From Candidatus Gottesmanbacteria bacterium RIFCSPLOWO2_01_FULL_39_12b (lineage in GTDB: Bacteria > Patescibacteriota > Microgenomatia > 2-02-FULL-39-11), in the NCBI GenBank assembly GCA_001780955.1, contig MFJR01000005.1, positions 135-33,639 on the forward strand: DNA of 33,505 bases, given 5' to 3'. The notes below the pieces were generated by a model that saw only the letters and a program-made list of their open reading frames with translations, was not told the DNA's origin and ran no database searches. Position numbers and translations under genes: made by a program. Shown one piece after another: positions 1 to 4,418 of the stretch (positions are counted from its first letter, which is position 1; every line of letters starts with the position of its first letter).

Positions 1-263
1 ACTCCAGCCAGCAGATATTGCCACCACGGCCGAGGAGCCGCAGGGGCGCGGGGAGCCGCGGGAATAGCCGGCAAGTTCGCCGGGTCAATCCCGCTCGGTG
101 TGGCATCCGTCGCCAATGTATTGATTTGGGCGTTAAGGCGCGCACGAAGTGTGACCATGTCGCCCACCGTCCGCAGCCCGAGCGCCAAGCAGGCGCGTCT
201 GAGCTCCTCCTCTGTCCGAGCGGCATCCGCCACCCAGGCGAGGGCGTCAACTTTATTGAGCAT
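1..263 (-). CDS. SAP-like domain protein, C-terminus cut by window edge
   Basis: An open frame of 87 codons runs from the ATG at 263 to the left edge with no stop. The start has a good ribosome site, AAGGAG, about 8 nt upstream. Residues ~17-50 (TEEELRRACLALGLRTVGDM, then VTLRARL) resemble a SAP helix-extension-helix motif, a small DNA/RNA-binding fold. A Pro/Ala-rich linker follows (~60-80) and then WWQYLLAG, which could begin a membrane helix or another domain. The gene is clearly richer in GC than the rest of the window. It lies 31 nt downstream of a 36-aa ORF on the same strand, so the two are probably cotranscribed. The SAP call rests on pattern only; the full-length function is unknown. 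Confidence 0.7.
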   Translation of the reverse strand, partial: MLNKVDALAWVADAARTEEELRRACLALGLRTVGDMVTLRARLNAQINTLATDATPSGIDPANLPAIPAAPRAPAAPRPWWQYLLAG

Positions 264-294
264 TTCCTCATCTCCTTGTTTTATGCTCTTCAAG

Positions 295-405
295 TTAGAT
301 CTGCCTCAATTCCTCTTCCGAAGGAATTTTTGGCGCGCACGTGCGTATCCGTCCGATCTCGCTTTCGTTGTTTTGCCCGATTGCAAAACAGTAAGCGAAG
401 CCCAT
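295..405 (-). CDS. 36-aa hypothetical protein
   Basis: Short frame starting MGFAYCFAIGQNNESEIGR and ending ELRQI-stop. It is preceded by AAAGGAG about 10 nt before the ATG and followed after 31 nt by the SAP-like gene, which has its own ribosome site; this arrangement and the shared higher GC support a real two-gene unit. There is no signal peptide or membrane segment. I do not recognise the family. It could be the decayed start of a longer gene. Confidence 0.45.
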   Translation of the reverse strand: MGFAYCFAIGQNNESEIGRIRTCAPKIPSEEELRQI

Positions 406-440
406 TTTTAGGTTTTCTCCTTTCTAGGGCACTTAATCGT

Positions 441-923
441 GGATACCGGAAACACGATAGACAATTGTTGTGAGTTGTGGGTTGTTGGTTGTGGGTTTAA
501 AATAAATTATGAGTAAGATTACAAAACTATCAGATATTGAAATCTATAAAGACGCTCTTGTTCTTGCAAGAGATATTTATTCTCTCACAAGAAATATAAA
601 ATTGTCAAAAGATTTTTCAATTATTGATCAATTACGTCGCGCTTCATTATCTGTTCCCGCAAACATTGCAGAAGGATATGGAAGAAAGTCAAAAAGAGAT
701 TTTGCTCAATTTCTATCAATCGCACTTGGTTCTATCAATGAACTCATTACATTCCTTGATTTTGTCCGTTTAGAATACGACTTAGATACATGTCAAACGA
801 TTGAAAAATACAATATTCTTGCAAAACGAGTTTTTTCTTTTCGATCTTATCTTCTTAATTCTTAACTCACAACTCACCACTCACAACCCATAACTTCTAT
901 TGTCTACCAAATTCCCGGTACCC
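441..923. mobile_element. IVS-like element: inverted arms enclosing a four-helix-bundle gene
   Basis: The left arm (441-497) and right arm (867-923) are imperfect inverted repeats. Outer parts: GGATACCGG with CCCGGTACC, then TAGACAAT (458-465) with ATTGTCTA (899-906). Inner parts are GTTGTGAGTTGTGGGTTG-type repeats on the left and their complement on the right. A transcript could fold into a long stem with the coding region in the loop. This is the layout of intervening sequences inserted in 23S rRNA of some bacteria, which encode the same protein family. Here it sits between protein genes, not in rRNA. Mobility is inference. Confidence 0.5.
509..865 (+). CDS. Four-helix-bundle protein (23S rRNA intervening-sequence protein family)
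   Basis: 118 aa, the usual length for the S23/IVP family. Hallmarks are the early aromatic/charged helix (IEIYKDALVLARDIY), the central RRASLSVPANIAEGYGRKSK stretch at ~43-62 and the late FLSIALGSINELITFLDF helix. Family members form small four-helix bundles, often pentameric, of unsettled biochemical role; several are encoded inside 23S rRNA insertions. Here the gene fills the space between two inverted repeat arms (441-497, 867-923), and no obvious ribosome site precedes the ATG. The family assignment is firm; a role in element maintenance or RNA binding is inference. Confidence 0.9.
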   Translation: MSKITKLSDIEIYKDALVLARDIYSLTRNIKLSKDFSIIDQLRRASLSVPANIAEGYGRKSKRDFAQFLSIALGSINELITFLDFVRLEYDLDTCQTIEKYNILAKRVFSFRSYLLNS

Positions 924-986
924 TTTAATCTGTTACCCAAAAGAAAGGAAATACTGTACCCTGAGGACTTAACTGCCTATTAACTA

Positions 987-1015
987 TTGACCGCCTATTT
1001 TTCACTTGTTAAGAT
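987..1015 (+). promoter_or_regulatory. Sigma70-type promoter for a leaderless 49-aa ORF
   Basis: TTGACC (987-992), a 17-nt spacer and TAAGAT (1010-1015). The ATG at 1022 begins 7 nt after the -10 box, so transcription should start at or next to the start codon and no ribosome site would be transcribed. Confidence 0.6.
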
Positions 1016-1021
1016 GTAAAC

Positions 1022-1171
1022 ATGATCACAAAAAATGATTTCGGTAAATTTGAAAAGCTCATCAGACAAGTAGTTGATGATGAACTGGACAAAAAAATCC
1101 CAAACTACATAAAATATTTACCCACAAAAGACGATTTCTTCGGTAAGATGGATGAACTTAGAATAGGATGA
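1022..1171 (+). CDS. 49-aa small charged protein, probably shortened paralogue of the 60-aa protein at 2509
   Basis: Starts MITKNDFGKFEKLIRQVVDD and ends KMDELRIG. The N-terminus matches the 60-aa protein at 2509-2691 (MITKKDISE...), and both have the same promoter layout with the -10 box about 7-8 nt before the ATG. The sequence is charged and helical, with no signal peptide. The 60-aa relative continues into a second coiled-coil-like helix that this one lacks, so this copy may be truncated at its 3' end. Function unknown. Confidence 0.5.
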   Translation: MITKNDFGKFEKLIRQVVDDELDKKIPNYIKYLPTKDDFFGKMDELRIG

Positions 1172-1202
1172 TTTTAATAAGCAAATAAGTCCCCAGGGAC
1201 CC

Positions 1203-1243
1203 TTTTAAAAATGGATGTAAAACTTTACCAGGTTTTACACCAT
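1203..1243 (-). terminator. Probable intrinsic terminator of the candidate RNA
   Basis: On the minus strand ATGG and TGTAAAAC (1243-1232) pair with GTTTTACA and CCAT (1223-1211) around an 8-nt loop, with one bulged base, followed directly by a run of five T. The stem is AT-rich, as expected in this genome. Confidence 0.5.
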
Positions 1244-1475
1244 AGATGAGAGTATTTCTAAACTTTCAGTTTAGAAACTCTCATCGATATAGAGATAATT
1301 TTTTCTATCCCACAAATCTTTCGATTTAGAGGATAGTCTATCCCACTCATCTTACCGTTCGGCTTTTCAGTACTATTCGTACACGCCTCACGGAGCGATG
1401 TTAGCGGGATAGTCCACTGTAGTTCTAAACTAAAGTTTAGAAACAGTGTCCTACCTTCTCGTTTGTTAAAGAGCT
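1203..1475 (-). ncRNA. Candidate structured non-coding RNA downstream of a boxA-like element
   Basis: Reading the minus strand 5' to 3' from the boxA-like site (1475-1461), the sequence folds into successive helices. P1 (1448-1415) pairs CACTGT and TTCTAAACT with their complements. P2 is long-range, CTATCCC (1412-1406) with GGGATAG (1344-1338), plus CATC/GATG inside. P3 (1336-1305) is CTATCC..GGATAG with an inner AAATC-GAAA-GATTT GNRA tetraloop. P4 (1285-1245) is a long hairpin reusing the TTCTAAACT core of P1. A terminator-like hairpin ends the series (1243-1211). The GAAA loop exists only on the minus strand. A 103-codon minus-strand frame crosses this region, but its reading through hairpins and repeats argues against protein. 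Identity unknown; it does not match an RNA family I recognise. Confidence 0.4.
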
Positions 1476-1616
1476 TCCCGACTGAGTCGGGATGGTTGTG
1501 AGTTGCTTGTTGTAAGTTGTGAGTGCAAATACCCACAACACATAACTCATAACCCACAACTATTTTCAATCCTTCAAGATTTCATAACCGCAATTGGTTA
1601 CTGATCTTTTCGGAAT
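1455..1616 (-). repeat. Structured repeat unit, copy A, with boxA-like element
   Basis: On the minus strand the unit is a hairpin core (1611-1573: AAGAT, then AACC/GGTT around the loop, then ATCTT), a TTGAAGG stretch, an inserted palindrome (1494-1560), a CCCGAC/GTCGGG hairpin (1477-1491), then AGCTCTTTAACAAAC (1475-1461), which contains the boxA sequence of rRNA operons as known from E. coli (GCTCTTTAACA). Copies B (2191-2358) and C (2738-2812) share the order. It is located just upstream of hicB on the opposite strand. Confidence 0.6.
1494..1560. repeat. GTTGTGAG-type imperfect palindrome, inserted in repeat copy A
   Basis: Two arms of about 30 nt (GTTGTGAGTTG... and ...CATAACCCACAAC) are separated by a few bases. 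The arms resemble those around the four-helix-bundle gene (466-497, 867-893), so this looks like an ORF-less derivative of the same repeat. Copy C of the host unit lacks it. Confidence 0.6.
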
Positions 1617-1679
1617 GATCTGGTTTTACCCAGAATGAAATTCACGATTCAAACATGAATTTCATCCCAGATAAAAATG

Positions 1680-1688
1680 TGCTATACT
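1680..1688 (+). promoter_or_regulatory. Extended -10 promoter of hicBA
   Basis: TGCTATACT: a TG dinucleotide one base before TATACT (1683-1688). No good -35 box is visible, which fits the extended -10 class. The chosen hicB ATG at 1695 lies 7 nt after the -10, implying a leaderless message and ruling out the in-frame ATG at 1677, which precedes the -10. Confidence 0.5.
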
Positions 1689-1694
1689 TTTTGT

Positions 1695-2009
1695 ATGAGA
1701 TTTTTTAAATATACCGTTGTTTTTACTCCTGAATCTGACGAACCGGACGTTTATAACGTTTCAGTTCCTGCTTTTCCGGAAATATGCACTTTCGGCACCT
1801 CTTACGAGGAGGCAAAATTCATGGCTCAGGATGCTCTTGAACTGGTAATCTTATCACGTCTTGAGGACGGGGAAGAAATCTCTTCTGATAAAAAACCAAA
1901 AAAGATGCCAATAAATGCGAAAGTAGAAGAGATTTTTATTTCCGTTAGTCATCAAGTTACAGCATCACCAGCTAAACATGTCAAAACTGCCATCTTTCAA
2001 AGCGCGTGA
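1695..2009 (+). CDS. hicB: HicB family antitoxin
   Basis: 104 aa from ATG 1695. The N-terminus (FFKYTVVFTPESDEPDVYNV) and the middle (SVPAFPEICTFGTSYEEAKF) are the typical partial RNase-H-like HicB fold, with the GxxxEEA helix at ~36-48. HicB binds and masks the HicA ribonuclease. The C-terminal part after ~80 is short and does not show a clear helix-turn-helix or ribbon-helix-helix, so autoregulation by direct DNA binding is uncertain. The gene overlaps hicA by 32 nt, which gives translational coupling. An upstream in-frame ATG at 1677 is disfavoured because it lies before the -10 box. Confidence 0.85.
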   Translation: MRFFKYTVVFTPESDEPDVYNVSVPAFPEICTFGTSYEEAKFMAQDALELVILSRLEDGEEISSDKKPKKMPINAKVEEIFISVSHQVTASPAKHVKTAIFQSA

Positions 2010-2190
2010 AATACTTGAAATTCTTTTTTCTAATGGTTTTGAAAAAGTAAGAATTTCAGGAAGTCATATCAGACTTCGCAAAGGTAGTGTATACGTTACT
2101 GTTCCTTTTCATACAAAAGATTTACCAACTGGTACTTTAAGAAATATAATACGCCAATCACAGCTACCAATTGATTCGTTCAAAAAATAA
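1978..2190 (+). CDS. hicA: HicA family mRNA interferase toxin
   Basis: 70 aa with the complete HicA double-stranded-RNA-binding-like fold: KAREILEILFSNGFEKVRIS, then the catalytic GSH motif (His30), then TVPFHTKDLPTGTLRNIIRQ at ~41-60. Known HicA toxins cleave mRNA during translation and are held inactive by HicB. All key parts are intact, so the module looks functional. The antitoxin-first order with overlap is less common than hicA-hicB but known. It sits between structured repeat copies A and B, like a self-contained cassette. Confidence 0.9.
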   Translation: MSKLPSFKAREILEILFSNGFEKVRISGSHIRLRKGSVYVTVPFHTKDLPTGTLRNIIRQSQLPIDSFKK

Positions 2191-2358
2191 CCTCTCGTTT
2201 GTTAAAGAGCTTGTCCCGATTTGATCGGGACGGTTGTGAGTTGTTGGTTGTAGCTGTGAGTGCAAAAAGTACCCACAACCCATAACTCATAACACACAAC
2301 TATTTTCAATCCTTCAAGATTTTGTAATCGCAAATGATTACTGATCTTTTCGGATAGA
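2191..2358 (-). repeat. Structured repeat unit, copy B, with boxA-like element
   Basis: Same order as copy A on the minus strand: hairpin core (2350-2316) with GTAATC/GATTAC pairing, a palindrome insertion (2232-2300), a TCCCGAT/ATCGGGA hairpin (2214-2230) and AGCTCTTTAACAAAC (2211-2197). Relative to copy A the inner stems differ in both partners (AACC/GGTT against AATC/GATT; CCCGAC/GTCGGG against CCCGAT/ATCGGG), that is, paired changes that keep the helices. It starts one base after the hicA stop. Confidence 0.6.
2232..2300. repeat. GTTGTGAG-type imperfect palindrome, inserted in repeat copy B
   Basis: Arms GTTGTGAGTTGTTGGTTGT and ...ACCCACAACCCATAACTCA with a short loop, closely similar to 1494-1560 in sequence and in its junctions: AGCTT plus a hairpin on one side, CTATTTTCAATCC on the other. 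Confidence 0.6.
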
Positions 2359-2471
2359 CCTAAGTCTTCCACCTACGCATAAAGCTTCGGCGAGATAAAT
2401 TAAACTCAGGATAAAAATCACTCATCGCGATCTTTACTCTGGGTTTAAAAGATCAAAAAATCAATTTATGA

Positions 2472-2500
2472 TTGACAATCATTTACTAAGTGAATATGAT
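2472..2500 (+). promoter_or_regulatory. Sigma70-type promoter for a leaderless 60-aa ORF
   Basis: TTGACA (2472-2477), a 17-nt spacer and TATGAT (2495-2500); the ATG at 2509 is 8 nt beyond. Near-consensus, and the same geometry as the promoter at 987-1015. Confidence 0.7.
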
Positions 2501-2508
2501 AGCTTTGT

Positions 2509-2691
2509 ATGATTACCAAAAAAGATATTTCAGAAACTATTCGAGCAGAACTCAATCCTGTCAAACAAGATATTGCAAAAATAAGAAAAGACGTCAGTAT
2601 GATCGTCGGATACTTTGACAAAGAATATCTCGATCTACGAAAACGTGTCGAATACATCGAAAAACATCTTGGTATCACAATTCCTTCTTAA
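2509..2691 (+). CDS. 60-aa coiled-coil-like small protein
   Basis: Starts MITKKDISETIRAELNPVKQ. Residues ~5-35 and ~40-55 are charged, heptad-like helices (IAKIRKDVSMIVGYF; RKRVEYIEKHLGI). There is no signal peptide. It has a strong dedicated promoter and shares its N-terminus with the 49-aa protein at 1022. Small proteins of this look recur in CPR genomes, from general knowledge, and have no assigned role. It lies between structured repeat copies B and C. Confidence 0.6.
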   Translation: MITKKDISETIRAELNPVKQDIAKIRKDVSMIVGYFDKEYLDLRKRVEYIEKHLGITIPS

Positions 2692-2737
2692 TGATCATCT
2701 TCAACCAAACTCAGATATAAGCGATATATAGAGAAAT

Positions 2738-2812
2738 ATTTCTCGTTTTTTAAAGAGCTTTCAAACCTTCAAGATTTCATAGCCGCATTTGACTACTAAT
2801 CTCTTTCGATTG
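2738..2812 (-). repeat. Structured repeat unit, copy C (short form without the palindrome)
   Basis: On the minus strand: hairpin core (AGATT...AATCT, loop TTGACTA/TAGCC region, 2803-2771), TTGAAGGTTTG, then AGCTCTTTAAAAAAC (2759-2745). The palindrome and the CCCGAC-type hairpin of copies A and B are absent, so C shows the unit before insertion. A perfect palindrome, GAGAAATATTTCTC (2731-2744), abuts it, and a GTGCGAGA/TCTCGCAC hairpin (2837-2863) lies on the other side. Confidence 0.55.
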
Positions 2813-2886
2813 ACCCGGGTTTGAACCCAGGATTAAGTGCGAGAGGAGAGATTCTTCTCGCACCTAACTCTAAGTTCAAACTCCCA

Positions 2887-2945
2887 ACAAAAACCTCCTG
2901 CTTCTCTTAGTAGAGTCGTCAGGAGGATAATTTGTTATCCTGCTG
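2887..2945 (-). terminator. Terminator with a competing upstream hairpin
   Basis: On the minus strand CCTCCTG (2926-2920) pairs with CAGGAGG (2900-2894), with an inner CTCT/AGAG stem, then TTTTTGT. It follows the stop of the DUF11 gene (2983). The same CCTCCTG can instead pair upstream: CAGCAGGATAA (2945-2935) with TTATCCTCCTG (2930-2920), 10 of 11 pairs. The two hairpins exclude each other, as in attenuators. Confidence 0.6.
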
Positions 2946-2982
2946 GCTCTCTCTACCAGAGGAAAAAAATAATTTTCAATTT

Positions 2983-3690
2983 TTAATTTCCGATTTTCAA
3001 AGAAGCTGTAGCTTTTTTACGAAGGTATAATCCAATGGTCAAAGCGGTACCTATACCTACAAGAGACAATATCCAATGTTCCGGTCCTGCTTTGGGCACT
3101 TGGGGTACCACCAGTTCTTTTTCGATACAAAACTGGCTTTCGTCATGGTCAGTTTGACCGTTACTGGCTCTGGAATCGACGATATTGACCGGTTGAGGAT
3201 TACCGGCTATAGGACAAATGACGTTTCTGTCAGCCGGAAGAAGTGAAGGATGGACAATTCTCCCTCTTAATTGAAAGAGTTGTGAACTGCCCCCTGTCAG
3301 GTTTGAGACTGTCCAGGTAAGGGTACGGGTGGTACTGTTATAATTGCCTGTAGCTCCAGTCAAAGACATATAGTCCATGTATTGGGGTAAAGTATCGGCG
3401 ACAGTAACCGTATCAAGCGTTTCATCGCCCGGATTTTTGACCACAATATTAAAGGTAATAATCCATTCGGGACGATATCTGGGGTCATTGGGACCGAGAT
3501 TGTCAACGTATACTCCGGTTGAGGGATTGCGGACGGTTTTGTCTATGAGAACCTGTCCGGGTCTGGGACACTGTACACCGCCGCCATAGACAGGGACGCA
3601 TCCACCACTTGCAGAAACATAAGAGATATTTGTTACTAAGGTTAAAACGACAGCAGTCAAAAAAAAGACTGCCCCGCTAATAATTTTCAT
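2983..3690 (-). CDS. Secreted DUF11 repeat protein with sortase-like sorting tail
   Basis: 235 aa. Signal peptide at ~1-28 (hydrophobic FFLTAVVLTLVT, then SYVSASGG). Residues ~74-145 form a DUF11/CARDB-like beta domain (ITFNIVVKNPGDETLDTVTV; ADTLPQYMDY), typical of bacterial surface proteins. The C-terminus has VPKAGPE (198-204), a hydrophobic span (~205-223) and RKK, a variant of the LPxTG-type sorting signal as in the PKTGPE tails common in CPR surface proteins. Unusually, nine residues follow RKK. Expected at the cell surface, single domain, perhaps a subunit of an S-layer or adhesion structure. No sortase is in the window. It is transcribed alone from a consensus promoter at 3737-3765. 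Confidence 0.8.
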   Translation of the reverse strand: MKIISGAVFFLTAVVLTLVTNISYVSASGGCVPVYGGGVQCPRPGQVLIDKTVRNPSTGVYVDNLGPNDPRYRPEWIITFNIVVKNPGDETLDTVTVADTLPQYMDYMSLTGATGNYNSTTRTLTWTVSNLTGGSSQLFQLRGRIVHPSLLPADRNVICPIAGNPQPVNIVDSRASNGQTDHDESQFCIEKELVVPQVPKAGPEHWILSLVGIGTALTIGLYLRKKATASLKIGN

Positions 3691-3736
3691 ATAAAAAATT
3701 TGACTAATATTTGGGCAGAAATATTAAGTTTTGGGG

Positions 3737-3765
3737 ATTATAGCACTGGAAAAACTTCTTGTCAA
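3737..3765 (-). promoter_or_regulatory. Consensus sigma70 promoter of the DUF11 gene
   Basis: Minus strand TTGACA (3765-3760), a 17-nt spacer, TATAAT (3742-3737): a perfect match in both boxes and spacing. The ~40-nt leader contains an AATATTT/AAATATT hairpin and no clear ribosome site. This implies strong constitutive expression. Confidence 0.9.
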
Positions 3766-3768
3766 GTA

Positions 3769-4392
3769 CTATAGGGTATGAAGAGCTTGCTCTCTTTGAA
3801 TGATAGAAGTGGTCCCATGCCCGGGATAAATACTGATTTGTGGATCAAGTTGAAATATCTTCGCCAGTGACTTTTCTAAATCAGAAGGACTGCTGTAAGA
3901 AAAGTCAGTCCTTCCTACTGCCCCATCTGCAAAAAGCAAATCACCGGTAAAAAGTATTTTATCTTTTTGGGAAAATAAGCAAACGCTTCCTGGCGTATGG
4001 CCCGGTGTGTGGATTACCGTTAATTTATTTTCTCCGATTTTAAGAACATCACCATCAGTCAGGTACTCATCTATGACAGGTTTTATCGCTTCCATATTTA
4101 AAAAGTGTCTGGCAGAAGCTTTAAGACTACCCACCAAAAACTCATCTTCTTTATGAACTGCAAATGGAATCGAGTAAGCCAGTTGTAATTCGTAAACGGC
4201 CATAATATGGTCAAAATGGCCGTGGGTGGCAATAATTTTTAGAGGTGTTAATTCCAGATCTTTGATTTTTCTCACGATAAAATCCGCTTCGTCACCGGGA
4301 TCAATTATTAGCGTCTGATTTGATTGGGAATCAACAACTAAGTAACAGTTTGAAAGCATCTGGCCCAATGGAAAAGTATGTATTTGAAGCAT
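3769..4392 (-). CDS. MBL-fold hydrolase, glyoxalase II-like
   Basis: 207 aa, the usual length for the short GloB-like group. Metal ligands are in place: THGHFDH (56-62: His57, His59, Asp61, His62), His132 in HTPGHTPGS, Asp151 in FTGDLLF and His192 in PGHG. Such enzymes hydrolyse thioesters (hydroxyacylglutathione-like) or related substrates; the true substrate is not readable from sequence. The C-terminal substrate-binding extension of classical glyoxalase II is missing. It is a single-gene unit, divergent from the MacA-like gene with 26 nt between the starts. Confidence 0.88.
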   Translation of the reverse strand: MLQIHTFPLGQMLSNCYLVVDSQSNQTLIIDPGDEADFIVRKIKDLELTPLKIIATHGHFDHIMAVYELQLAYSIPFAVHKEDEFLVGSLKASARHFLNMEAIKPVIDEYLTDGDVLKIGENKLTVIHTPGHTPGSVCLFSQKDKILFTGDLLFADGAVGRTDFSYSSPSDLEKSLAKIFQLDPQISIYPGHGTTSIIQREQALHTL

Positions 4393-4399
4393 TTTGTTA

Positions 4400-4409
4400 T
4401 ATAATTATA
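4400..4409. promoter_or_regulatory. Overlapping divergent -10 boxes
   Basis: TATAAT on the plus strand (4400-4405), 13 nt before ATG 4419, and TATAAT on the minus strand (4409-4404), 11 nt before the ATG at 4392. No good -35 on either side. The shared core means the two promoters probably compete. Confidence 0.45.
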
Positions 4410-4418
4410 CCCTATTTT

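Noticed and set aside
18-473. Plus-strand frames of 151 and 103 codons at the left edge
   Set aside because: They lie opposite the minus-strand SAP-like and 36-aa genes, which have ribosome sites and sensible sequences; the plus-strand translations are Arg/Ser/Cys-rich shadow-like and run into the inverted repeat arm.
1258-1569. Minus-strand 103-codon frame
   Set aside because: It starts inside the GTTGTG palindrome and reads through a boxA-like site and several hairpins; its composition is not protein-like, and RNA structure explains the region better.
1452-2812. Integron cassette array with attC sites
   Set aside because: The cassette-like layout is suggestive, but no integrase is present and the units lack matching RYYYAAC/GTTRRRY ends.
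2770-2835. tRNA-like T-arm (CCGGGTTTGAACCCAGG) next to repeat copy C
   Set aside because: No acceptor pairing, no CCA, a mismatch inside the stem and no D or anticodon arm in the right places.
4320-4418. Longer N-terminus for the MacA-like protein
   Set aside because: It would begin inside the divergent MBL gene and upstream of the -10 box; the membrane-anchor start at 4419 is typical of the family.
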